Of a stretch of DNA of 64,000 bases, positions 17,901 through 28,622 are shown one piece after another. Location of the stretch: assembly GCA_963924555.1 (NCBI GenBank), contig OZ004592.1:6138001-6202000 (forward strand), given 5' to 3'. Positions within the stretch are counted from its first letter, which is position 1. The number at the start of each line of letters is the position of its first letter. The stretch is from Crambe crambe. Its lineage: Eukaryota > Porifera > Demospongiae > Poecilosclerida > Crambeidae. The position numbers and the translations under genes are program-made. The notes below the pieces were generated by a model. That model was not told the DNA's origin. It searched no databases and saw nothing but the letters and a program-made list of their open reading frames with translations.

Positions 17901-18005
17901 CCAGAGATGGTGAGGATTGTGAGGGTGTGTCTTCATCAGGATCCCCAGCGTCGTGCCAGCATGAATGACCTCATCACTCAACTGGATGGTTTACATGTCG
18001 TGTAA
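14930..18005 (+). CDS. DUSP-UBL-coiled-coil-protein kinase fusion (USP4/15-like N-terminus, TKL-type kinase)
   Basis: Seven exons, 14930-15021, 15102-15247, 15363-15575, 15647-15889, 16000-16142, 16252-16323 and 16380-18005, join in frame to 844 residues. The N-terminus matches the DUSP domain of USP4/11/15 (WYLVDVRWMKQWKKYVGYD, HPGPVENS, then EHLEAELDYFLLPQEAW and LIAWYG). A UBL region follows (KHCKVEVYP, IWHRYM, TVQDAGLYNGQ, NENGTWPR), as in USP15. Instead of the peptidase there is a coiled coil (about residues 345-590) with heptads such as KDQMIQD. A kinase domain (about 595-844) closes the protein: GAGGWASIKVA loop, VAAK lysine, TREMSM helix C, HRDISSANVLL, DYG in place of DFG, and APEA. 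The catalytic residues are present, so it is probably active. I know of no named protein with this order. The third exon is symmetric (phase 1-1) and splits the DUSP domain. Confidence 0.92.
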
Positions 18006-18133
18006 CAATGTCATGACATTGAATTTTATATTTTTTGTAATAATTATTTTTGAGAATTGAATAACTCAGTTAGAAATAATTGTATCACAAAGACGGGATA
18101 AAAAAATTAATTTGCTATACATGTTTGGTCAGC

Positions 18134-20917
18134 TCAAAGTCCTTCGACTTCCTTATTGGCAGGGAACTCCACAGTGTACTGGATGATGATGGAGCGGGTC
18201 TCCTCTGCCTTCAGTTCCAGCTGCCATTCAATGTTATTCTGTGTGTTCAGCTGAGGATTAGGGGGAGGGGCTCCCTGTTTCTGCTTGCCGATCACTGGCT
18301 CTGTCAGTATGACCTAGCGAACAGAAAATAATGTGAAGGTTGTTTTCTCTAGCTTGTGTTGTGAATTGTGAAGGTTGTTTTCTCTATGTTGTGTTGTTAG
18401 CTGTATACTATTGCAAAATCACAAGAGAAAATAACCTTCACAATTCACAATACAACCTAGAGAAAACAACTTTCACAATTCACACACAATTCATGATGCA
18501 ACCTAAAGCTTTATGTCTCTTAGCTATCTTAGCTTGCTCTATACACACATACTCATCATTTCATACTTATACTGAACTTGACTAAAGCCACACCTTAAGT
18601 TTCTCATCTTCACTCTTGGGGATCTGGTCTTTGAAAGTGATGGTAACTGGTTCGGATCTTGAGTTGCTGATTTCGGTCACCTGCTTGTATCTGTAAGTGA
18701 CATTCTTGGAGATGATTCCACTCTCCTCTCGAAAGCGCTTGACAGGCTTGTATACCACCTTCACTGATGGGTCCACTCCTGAAATTGGAACCAAAATTCA
18801 GTCTGATGGTTTTCAAATAATGGCTGGTTCTCAATTTGTTGTTTTAGGGGACTACTGCTGTACTAGGCAGGCCACAGGGTTCTCCCCAAAGGGTGGTAGA
18901 GGTGCAACACCACTCTGATGGGGCCCATTTTTCTTTCATGTGATTAAAGCAATGTATTTTAATAGCCACAAGAATATCAAAATCCTTTAATGTGGTATTC
19001 AAGCACCATTCTGATCAGTTTCACTGGGGAGGACCCTGCTAGGGGACTTAGTATTGCACTGACTGACCGAGGGAGCAGCTGAATTCTTCATTGGGAGAGG
19101 TGGAGTTCAGGGTCGTTTCAGTGACATAGGATTGGTCCAGGAAGACATTGGCCGGTCCCGCTAGGAAGGGGTAGCTGGAATCATTGGTGACCTTTGCTCT
19201 CAGGAAAGCATGCTGGGCAAGTTTGGGGACTGTGTCATACTGGAATGTCGGCTTCAGATTAATAGTAGCCACATGAACCTAAAACATAATACACCCTTAT
19301 CATCATGCACATCTGTACTGTGTTTAACTGGGTTGCACCTTGTGGCCTGATTGGTCAGCAGGGATGCTAGCAGGAGTTGAAATCTCAAACACTGAGCTGG
19401 AGAGTCCTTCGGAAACCTGGGCTTGAGGTGCTTCGATGCTCAAGGAGGTCTCACCTCCGTACCCGTACGATGCCCGTGTCTTCTTCCTACATACAGTGAA
19501 TGATCAGTAAGTGATACATCCATAGAGAGAACAATGGTTACTTACCGCAAGGAGCCTTTGCGCGAGGGGTAGGCATTAGGAATCAGGCTCAGTTTGCAGG
19601 TATCAAGGCTTGGGGCAGAGCCTCCGATACTGGGTGTGGCAGTGGATAGGGACAACTTGGCATCCATCCTAGAATCAACAGGTACGGTTATGCATCCTCA
19701 TGGAGTCATGACATTTTTATAGCACATCCACTCACCAGTCCTCTCCTGTGTTCTGCTGGACCATGCCAAAGTAGCTCACTTCCATCGTGGTCTCAGCACT
19801 GGAGACACGCAGGTCATACTTAGGAGTCCAGCTGGCATTGGACACCACATACGAGACCAGGAGCTGTATCTCAGCCTCTTTCTGCACAGTTAACAGTATC
19901 CCAATTACCTGCTTCTTTACTGGCTCGGTTTTCTTGGTCAATTTTGGTTCCAATCTACTGAGTTGATTTGAGACCTGAAAGGTAGAATTATTCGGCAGAT
20001 CAGACCATTGACAATGACCTTCCACACTTCTAAAGGTTACCAAGGTTACCAGTATCAAACTACGTATTACCTCATTCAGCTCATCTTCAAGTTTCTTTTT
20101 CTCCTGCTCCTTTTCATGTTTTGAAATTTTGAGTTTGAGCGTCTTCTCTTCAAAAGTATCCATGAATTCAAACACCCCATCTGTGAAAAAGAAAGTGGAC
20201 TTATAGATTAGAGGATTTACCAAGGAGTGGTGTTCTCCCTACCGATGGTTTTGACTTCAAGAAGGTCAGATGTGTTGGCATCTTTTCCTGCTTTGATCAG
20301 ACCGTTGGAGTACGTGGTGAGGAGCTTACTCTGGGCAGAGAGGCGAGCTAGCTGATTGTCCATTGAGCCTATCTTGGTCTCAATATCAGCTACTTTCTTC
20401 CTTAACTCTTTCACTTCCTCACTAGCATTTTCTTGATCGTCAACTTCTTGAGTCACAGCAACTTCCTACAATGAACCCTTTGTTAATACAGTTTCATGTA
20501 GAAATCAAAATTTGAATTAGATTCCATGGCAGAAGGCATAGATTAAACTTGATAAGGGAGATGTTGTTTGGAACTTACTTGGAAGGATACTTCGGTGATA
20601 CTAGCAGGACCGATCCCATCCACACGAACAGAGTCCTTATCCAGGGACTTGGAGAGATTTTGGAGGACCACCTCCCCATCCCCTGCACCTAGCTCCACCT
20701 TCACAACACGGGTCACCTACAAAACGGTTACGCTTGGATAAACTCAGAGCTCAGTGCTCAAGCCACATCAAGTTACCTCTGCTCTGTCGGGATATACCAC
20801 AACACTCAAAACTGGGCAATCAGATATGGTCACTTCTCTCTTTCCTGCGTCCTTCTTCCCCTCTTCCCCGCATTCCGCTTGCTTCTCCACTTCAACTGCT
20901 CCTTTCTCTTCATCCAT
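18134..20917 (-). CDS. DUF4140/DUF4139 protein (F37C4.5-like)
   Basis: Ten exons (gene order): 20777-20917, 20579-20716, 20243-20465, 20071-20180, 19736-19974, 19546-19668, 19339-19486, 19068-19278, 18594-18778 and 18134-18313. They join in frame to 565 residues. The N-terminal DUF4140 part is the beta segment VYPDRAEVTRVV. A coiled coil follows (EELRKKVADIETKI-like, about residues 100-215), then the DUF4139 region (LLVSYVVSNASWTPKYDLRV, AKLSLSTATP, QHAFLRAKVTN, LLAGPANVFLD-like segment, VTYRYKQVTEISN, WQLELKAEET). The molecular function of the family is not established. No signal peptide is seen. The last intron holds a large hairpin. The 3' end faces that of the kinase gene 129 bp away. Confidence 0.93.
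18333..18476 (+). repeat. Long inverted repeat (53-bp stem, 38-nt loop) in DUF4139 intron
   Basis: Left arm 18333-18385 and right arm 18424-18476 are reverse complements apart from 4 of 53 positions. In RNA from the + strand, three of these become G-U pairs and one is a true mismatch. In RNA from the - strand (the host gene's strand) the three would be C-A mismatches. Each arm holds two copies of a motif like GTGAAGGTTGTTTTCTCT. It could be a small MITE-type element or the precursor of a small RNA from a + strand transcript. Confidence 0.85.
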
Positions 20918-21094
20918 GATTAGCCTTTGAGGAGAAAGGGTGGGGCACAGAACGAACGGAAGTAATTGTTAACGGTCGACGATAGCTATGCGCATGCGTA
21001 CACAGGATCGAATTCCGGATGTAAAGAAAACCACGTGTTGTAGTTAGCGTAGATATTATGATGCAAGCCTTGGCCTAGCACCTGAGCCTGAGGC
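20918..21094. promoter_or_regulatory. Bidirectional promoter, DUF4139 gene / GPAT gene
   Basis: A 177-bp gap between two divergent start codons. It contains TGCGCATGCGTA at 20989-21000, close to the NRF-1 consensus YGCGCAYGCGCR, and CGGAAGT near 20957, an ETS-type site. No TATA box. NRF-1 and ETS sites are typical of broadly expressed metabolic genes. Confidence 0.6.
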
Positions 21095-23747
21095 ATGGAA
21101 GAGTGGAGGAAGAGGAAGATAGAAAGTGTGTATGCAAAGTGGGAGAAGAAGGCGGGAAATTCTGGAAAAAGTAGTCAGAATGGGCATTCTAGGTAAGTTA
21201 AGTCAAAACCAGCAACTTGCAAAATGTGCAGCTGTTCAAGTGATTGTGTTTTGCAGGTCTACTAAGCCCCTAGTGATCAGATCATCACGGTACAACGGGG
21301 CAGCCTCCAGGTATAACCGGCAGAGACAGAAAAAGGTGAGAGCATAACTTTACCAATGCACATGTGGAGAAGTGCCAACTTCACGTTACAGGTTCATTAG
21401 AAAATTGGAAACTAGCAGTTGTATGTTTTGTATTGATTCATCCTGCCACACCTCAGAAAATGGCAAAGTCCTTGCTTTTCATTTATTACATGCAGGAATT
21501 TCTGGCGGTTGGTGGTTTTGGTGCTACAGCGACTTTTCTACCTTCACTTGGAGTGGACCTCAGTGCTCTCCATGCTGCTGCTAACCTCAAGTATGTCAGT
21601 ATTCGCCAGAGCTGCGAGCATTGCCTTCCTGTTAGCAGGGTACGTGAAATTGCACTCTGTATGTATGTGGTTCAACTGAACATGCTATGAAATTGTGCAT
21701 ATGTCTCCATTCAGTCCTAGTATTGTGTTGCTGTGTTAGTATTGTCTCTCCCATTGCTAACACTGCATGAACACTGCATGGTCAGTGGAATTGTTTATCT
21801 GTTAACACTGCATGATCATGGAATTGTCTGCATGATCATCTGCATGATCAGTGGCATCATCTTCTTCAAAGGCGATAGATAGTGTTGCTTGCACGCCACC
21901 TGTGTCATGAAACATGTAGCCTTGGTAGGTTTCTGGTGTAGTATGCTAATTAATACAGGTCAAAGGTCATTTTGGGGCCACTGTATACAATGCATGTATT
22001 GTATTGTTGTGAATGCTGCAGGTTGACTATCATCCCAAGCAGGTGACTGAAACTGCTCTCTACAACTGTCTAGTTGTAGACTCACGAAAATACGGGTGAG
22101 TCTGATGAGTTATTTGGTACATGTTGGAAGAGGAATTGGAATCTCTTCTCGGCTTTCTGATTTTCAGAGGCCATGGCACGATTTTCAATTATTCACCTTG
22201 TTCAATTAGTGTATTTGTTTGTTTATTTATTTATTTGTTTATTTGTTTGTTTGTTTATATCTGGATCGGCAGTGTTTTTGGTCGATGGTGTCCCTACATT
22301 TCACACTCCTGGAGAACAGTCATGAATTATTCCATGAGAGATATGCGCAAGGACATTCTCCAAGCCAAAAGGTCCTCTATGATAGACCTTGCGTGTAAGT
22401 TGTGTGTGACATTAGCGTTTCTTCTTCTTGTAGAATCAAGACTGCTATCGAGGATTCTGCCAAGACCACGACAGACAATGGTGAGGGTCGAAGGTGGTTT
22501 GTTTAGCATAGACATCAAAGATGAGCCAGCACTATCAATATGGTAAAAACACCATAGCAACAAGAACCACTTGCTGGGATAGGGTTCAAAGTACAGACTA
22601 TAATTGAATACAGATCTCAGGTGCTTCATTGATGTCTCATAATACTAAGGAAGTAGAATTAGGATGATAATGATAATACTTCCAGACCCTGTGCAGTTTG
22701 CAGCTTCTATGAAGGAGCAAGAGAAGAGGGCGCGTTTAGTTGTCAACCGCATGTCCTCTGGCGTGTATAATGGCTTGGTGAGGTAAGCAAGTTCAAAGGA
22801 GAGGGAGACTAGCATCTTTCCGCGACCAAATTTTCGATGTCGTGTTGTTTCATGGTTTTACCATGCTGCAGGATCGTGGCGTGGGCGCTGCTGTGGGTCT
22901 TTGGAAGACTATACAACAAAATCCAAACCCCAAAGAAACACATCTCAATGCTTCTGAAGGCGCAGGAGGTGAGACTGTAGTTACCTTATTCCCCAAGGGG
23001 GTAACAGTATACTTGCAAATGTTATTGACTTTTGTGATTTGAAGCTCACTCAGTGACTGATATTCAATATGCATCCACACACCCCCACCCACCCATTAGC
23101 GAGGAATACCCATTGTATTCCTGCCCTCCCACAAGAGCCACATGGATTACATCATCATGACCTTTATCCTCCTCAACATGGGGATCCACATACCTCGCAT
23201 AGCCGCAGGAGACAACTTGAGGATACCGCTGATCTCGTGAGTGCCCTCCCCTGCACCCTGTCCTTTGGTGACGGCTGTGTGTCTGCATGTGTACTAGATG
23301 GCTGGTGACTCATCTCGGTGGATTCTTCATCAAGAGAAAACTGGACTCGGCTTCTGGGAAAGATGTGCTCTATCGGAAATGCCTTCACGAGGTAAAATGA
23401 AAAGCTGCTGTCAAATATGGTCATTTCATTAGAGTCATTTGTAGTTCATGGAGCATTCGTTGTCTGAAGGAGAGAATATGGAGTTCTTTATAGAGGGCTC
23501 TCGTTCACGTAGTGGCAAACCCAACACCCCAAAGGCAGGTCTCCTCTCTATCCTGGTGGAGTGTGTCAGAGAAGGTGTGTGCTTCTATCAAAATGACCCG
23601 GGTGCATTCAAACAGACCCTTAATAGCACGGTTGCTCTGGGACTTATTTCAAAGCAAATTGTATGTAATGTTGTGTTGTCTGATGTGGAGATTTGTACCC
23701 AATTGAAGAATACATCTGTGGTTGTTTGAGAAGGGGCTTCTTCCTCT

Positions 23748-23801
<54 letters not shown>

Positions 23802-26049
23802 TGAGTCTTTCATTTGCTGGTCTTACAGGTATTGTGGCTGACATTTTGTTGGTTCCAGTTGGAATATCGTATGACATGCTCATAGAGAGAAACTTTGTAC
23901 GACATGAGCTCATGGTAAGACTCAGATGAAGGGGATTGGGGGTTGGGGAGTGGATTGAGCGTCCTTTCTCTTGTTTCTGTGTGATTCACAGGGAGGTAGC
24001 AAGAAGACAGAGACATTCTTCAAGGCCATGAAAGGAGTCTGGGTAATGCTTACTAAGAACACTGGCTCTGTTAGGATAGACTTTGCACAACCATTCTCTC
24101 TACAGGTCAGCCCAATAACTAGTTCATGCACAGCTGGGGGGATGGGGTGGGGATAACCAACTTTGTACCCACGTGTAGGAGTACCTTTCTTCCTCATTTA
24201 TTTCGAGTCAGTCTCAGCTAGAGGTAACCAATGCCAGCCATTATCGTTCTGTCCTCAGCCTGACGGACCTTGCACAAAGAAAAGTAGTCACTGCCCTCAG
24301 CCATCACATCATTCACGGTAAGAGCCCCTCCCCCCAAGTTTTCAATTGATAAATCTATTACGTCTCAAGACATGACACACTGTGCCAGCCTGATGCCAAC
24401 CAGCATGGTCTCTTTCCTGCTCCTCGCAAGACACAGAAATGTATTTCCTACACTTAGATGATATCACCATAGCAACTGTACTCCACTTTTACACATAGGG
24501 TGCAACTGTGACAGAGTTGATTTCTAGTTACTTGTGGCTGGAAGAAATAGCTTGCAAGAAGCAAAGGTGTGTGGTATTTTACAGAAAAGAAGTTTTCATT
24601 CATTCCATGCAAGTTCTCAAGCCATTTTCCTTTTGTCCTTAGATCTGTTGGTTTCACAGGAGAGGCGTCTGAAGCAGTTCACTATGCCCTCCATTACCTC
24701 CGACCCCTGCTGAACTTTGAGGAGAATGAAAGGACCAATGGGTTCATAGCGAAGGATCAGGTGATCCGCCCTCGTCTGAAACTACCCGATGTCTTCGAGC
24801 TTCTCCACCACATGAACCAAGTCACACCCATGTTGGCCCTGGAGGCTGTCCTCGGTATGATTCTAAGGAAGCTAGCTCTTTCATACATGGCATTGTGTTT
24901 GGAAAAGGGTGGTGTGTAATTGTGCAGTACACTTTGTAGCATGCAGTCTCCATAGTTCAATGGGTGGCAAGCTGAAAGCAACACCTCATAAAGCAGAGAC
25001 ATTGAATGTGGACAAAGACGAGGTGAGCTCCTGTAATTATGAGCCTTGTACTGGACAATTAGACTACACCACAATCATTCTGTAGCTGGTGGAGGTAGCT
25101 GTCTACCTGTGCAGAATCCTCTCCAGGGAGTTCATCTTTGCTCCTGTGAGTAGATATTTGGTCACCTGTCACTTGCTTTAAAGATTATTTTGATTGGTTC
25201 CCAGCCATGTGTGGACTTATGGCAGGTATTGACTGACACAGTAGACATACTAGTGAATTCAGACCTCCTCAAGATGCCACCTGAGGTGGGTTTTAAATTA
25301 ATGTACAGGGTTTTCCCTCTAATATAATTCTAGCATCAGCATTGTAATATTTCAGCCTAGCACATTTATCTCTGGGAGGAAATTGCCACGTCTCTTTGAA
25401 GATTCAGATGAGGAAGAAGGTGTAGTCTCCATCCAGTTAGAGGTATGTACCTTAACTAGGGGTTTCTGAGCCAATGACCAGGATTATTATATGACCAGGT
25501 GAACACAGAAGAATGGGCATTGGAGAGACTGGTGTGTCTGCAGAGCATACTGGACCCACTCCTGGAGGCCTACTGGAGCACACTCATAGCCTTACTCCAA
25601 ATGGAGCACACTATGATAGGTGACAACCTCTCCATGGCAATTAATATAAAAGTAATGTGTATAAATTCCTTTTAGAGTCTGAATTTCTAAAGCAGCTGCA
25701 ATCAAGTTTGATTCAGAAGGCAGAAAAGGATTTGTTGAGGAATGGTAAGGCAGAGTGAAGTGTGATTTCTTGCATACATAGTGGCTAGGAATAATTGAGG
25801 AATTGTAAGAGTATGATTCCTGGAGTGTACTAGCTAATATGTTGCTTACATAGTGGCTAGAAAGTGAAAATGATCAATTTTTTCTTTCTGGTGCCAGTGG
25901 AGAGTTGTTCCATGGACAGCCTGCGTAATGCCCTCAAGTGTATGATGGATTTGGGATATGTTGGCTACAAAGAAGGCTCTTTGCTCTACGTCACTGATTT
26001 TGATAAGCTCACAGAGACAGTGGAAAGAATAACAGTATTCAAAAATTAA
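21095..26049 (+). CDS. GPAM: Glycerol-3-phosphate acyltransferase, mitochondrial type (GPAT1/2-like)
   Basis: Acyl-CoA:glycerol-3-phosphate acyltransferase, first step of glycerolipid synthesis, at the outer mitochondrial membrane in the family. Clear core exons: 23100-23236 (FLPSHKSHMD, acyltransferase motif I), 23298-23391 (HLGGFFIKRKLD, motif II), 23445-23574 (FFIEGSRSRSGK, motif III), 23829-23914 (ILLVPVGISYD, motif IV) and 23992-24105 (IDFAQPFSL). The segment VFGRWCPYISHSW near 22270 corresponds to the Cys-rich segment in the N-terminal part. C-terminal exons run from about 24650 (YALHYLRPLLNFEEN) through LVCLQSILDPLLEAYW to MMDLGYVGYKEG and the stop at 26047-26049. The start at 21095 (MEEWRKRKIES) and the N-terminal exons before about 22030 are less certain. 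A CA repeat lies before the motif IV exon. Confidence 0.92.
23751..23799. repeat. (CA)n microsatellite in GPAT intron
   Basis: Pure CA dinucleotide tract of 49 bp, about 30 bp before the acceptor of the exon with acyltransferase motif IV. Confidence 0.97.
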
Positions 26050-26218
26050 CTTTATTCTCACTTTCATTTTTCATTAGTGTAACAAATCACTGTCATACAT
26101 GATATTGTTTGTTTACTGTGTATGTTAGTGTTGTTGTGTTATTCTTTATCATGTTAGTGTTGTTGTGTTATTGTTTATCATGTATTGTGTAAATCATGTT
26201 ATTGACATTATTCAAGTA

Positions 26219-27399
26219 CTAACTTGACAAAATGAAATCGACTGCTTTGACCAAGTTGTCCACTATTTTATCAGGCTTCACTTCACTGCTGAGTTCATCT
26301 TCAGCTCTGTACTTGCCTGTTCTGACAAGGATACCAGCTAAACCACACCCCTGGGCTCCACCCACATCGTTAACCAGGTCATCTCCCACCATAATAGCCT
26401 GGGGTGCAAAAATTATGAAGTCCAGCACTGGATGCATTCATTATTACGCTTACATTTTCTGGAGTTACTTGCAAGTCCTGGAGAGCACTAGTGAAAAAAG
26501 TGGGAGCTGGCTTCCCAATAACAATAGCAGAAAGACCAGTAGCAAACTGAAGAAGAAGAAGAAGGAAAAAAAACTTTTTTTATAGCATACATTTAAATCA
26601 TGGTACCTCTAGAGCTTTCATATATGGGCCCACATCCAGAGAGAGGTCACCTCCTTCCTTATAATAGCGACTACACTTCATATTCATATTCAAAACAACA
26701 AATCATCAAAAAATAAGACACAGTGTCATCTTTACCCTTTTCCAAGTGATATGAGGACACGCTCCTTTTTCTGTTGATCAATTAATAGCTTGAAGGCATG
26801 GTTTAGACTCTGGTATGTGAATGCATCAGTAGCATCCCCCAAGACCACACAATTGGGGTCAGAAGTGTCCACACCCTCATAGTCTGGCAGAGCATTAGGG
26901 TGTACTGCAAGAATTAGGTCATAAATCAAATAATTGGAGACACAAGAAAAAGGAAAAGGGTTGTCCATGAAAAAGTGTAAGTGGGCGTGGCCCATACCTA
27001 CTAGTATGTAGTACCTAGTGGTACTGAGAAAACACTCCATTCAGCCATTAACTTACCAAGGAGATAAGGTCGGAGATTATTCTCGACGAGATATTTCCGA
27101 CAGGCAGGTGCAGGTGAGTGGATCTCTTCTTCTGAGAGAGAGAAGCCATGCCTTTTCAGCTTCTCCATCAGTGCTCTCCTAGTGATGTTAGTTTCATTGG
27201 TGCAGAATTTCAATCTATATCCTGCTTCTCTCAACCTGAAAGAGTGTATAATTACTTGCAGCTCTCTTAACCATCTATATCTTCCTTACTTTTCAACAGC
27301 CTCTGGAGAACCTTCTATCACTCTTCCATCATCTTTACCGCTCTCATATAGAACTCCAGTGACATCCAAAAGCACTGCAGTTACTTTTCTGCAAGCCAT
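26219..27399 (-). CDS. LHPP: Phospholysine phosphohistidine inorganic pyrophosphate phosphatase
   Basis: HAD-superfamily phosphatase (the LHPP family acts on phosphohistidine and related P-N bonds and pyrophosphate). Six exons (gene order): 27290-27399, 27057-27235, 26736-26904, 26607-26670, 26454-26546 and 26219-26398. They join in frame to 264 residues, close to the usual 270. HAD motif I is LLDVTGVLY, with the nucleophile Asp and a second acidic position replaced by Thr-Gly-Val as in LHPP. Motif II is FCTNET. LHPP-specific stretches include LGDATDAFTYQSLN and LDVGPYMKALE. The motif III lysine lies in VIGKPAP and motif IV is MVGDDLVNDVGGAQ. The start gives MACRKVTAVLLD, matching the family N-terminus. 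The gene converges with GPAT (170 bp) and diverges from the FKBP gene (110 bp). Confidence 0.96.
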
Positions 27400-27509
27400 T
27401 ACTTACCAAAGGTCGTCAAGTTTATAACCTGTAACTCAATTTTCTGAATTGAGTTTATTTGTGCGACGATCTCACCGACGTCTAGGTCTATAAACAACGA
27501 GAAACAATC
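27400..27509. promoter_or_regulatory. Bidirectional promoter, LHPP / FKBP-like gene
   Basis: The 110 bp between two divergent start codons hold both promoters. No TATA box. A short inverted pair, CTCAATTTTCTGAATTGAG, is visible near 27434-27452. Confidence 0.5.
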
Positions 27510-28430
27510 ATGGCAGCGTTCGAAAAGACTGTGTTAACAGCAGGTTTAGGGGTCTACAAGCCGAATCGCCTGGCATTAGTTGCGGTGGATATAATAGGGA
27601 AATGGTGCACCTCGGATGGAGACGATGTGACCTTTGATAAGAGAGAAAATGTCACCATAGAATTAGGTAGGTGAAAAGGTTTAGAATGCATTCAAAGCTC
27701 AGGATTTATATATTTGTTTTTCTCTCTAGATTATGCTGTGGATGAGCTGAATCAATGTGTGGATGACATGATCACTACTATGAAAAGAGAAGAAAGATCC
27801 CAATTCCTGCTCTACAACAGTCACAAGCTTCTCTCTGACAGTGTCAGAGTCGAAGCCGATCAGGTGCCACCCATGGGAGCTGAGGTAATTTACATCATCC
27901 ACTTACATTCGTTCAATAGAGGGAAGGATTTATGGAACCTAAATGATCAAGAGAGGCTGGAAATAGCAAAGAGACACAAAGAACAAGGTTCCCAGTTCTT
28001 TAATGCTAGTGCTTTTCGATCAGCTGCTCTGAACTATTCCAAAGCCATACAGTACCTTGCTGCTGTTGACCCCGACACCCCTTACGAAGTGGACAGCCTT
28101 GAAGATTACGAGACAGAGATTTTAGCCACCAAAGCAGCTGTCTTACTGAATCTCTCTGCCTGTCAGCTCAAGTTCGAACAGTACGACCATGTTGTCAGCA
28201 ATTGCACAAAGGTGCTTGAGCTTGAAGCAGGGAATGTGAAAGCTTGGTATAGAAGAGCCAAGGCTTTGCTTGGGATGAAGGATTACGAGACTGCTCGGAG
28301 CGACTTGTTGAAGGCGCAAGAACTCGACCCCAGCAATCAGGCCATCATAGAACTATTGAAGACAGTGGCTGCTCAGGAAGCCACACACAATGCAAAGTAC
28401 AGAGATGCTTTGAAACCAATGTTCTCATAG
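27510..28430 (+). CDS. FKBP-like TPR co-chaperone with degenerate FKBP domain
   Basis: Exons 27510-27666 and 27730-28430 join in frame to 285 residues. The N-terminal half resembles an FK506-binding domain only loosely (CVDDMITTMKREERSQF, then the family-typical EVIYIIHLHSFNRGKDLW). The aromatic pocket residues of active prolyl isomerases are not recognisable. The C-terminal half has three TPR repeats (KEQGSQFFNASAFRSAALNYSKA; LLNLSACQLKFEQYDHVVSNC; VKAWYRRAKALLGMKDYETA), with the Asn/Lys/Arg carboxylate-clamp pattern for Hsp90 binding. It is most like the TPR half of FKBP4/5/6/FKBPL. Role as an Hsp90 co-chaperone is inferred from the TPR part. Confidence 0.88.
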
Positions 28431-28622
28431 TGAACTTTATGTACTTAGTAGTATGTGTGTGTGTGTATGTATGATCCTAGGCCAGCCACAAGAGTCCACT
28501 TGGAACTCCATACCCACCCAACTCGCATCATATAGAGATAATATAGAACTCTAGTGGTAGGTGTACAAATCTTTCTAGCTGGGCTTCCAATATAATTATA
28601 ATAAAGCAATTGTCAGTCATTA

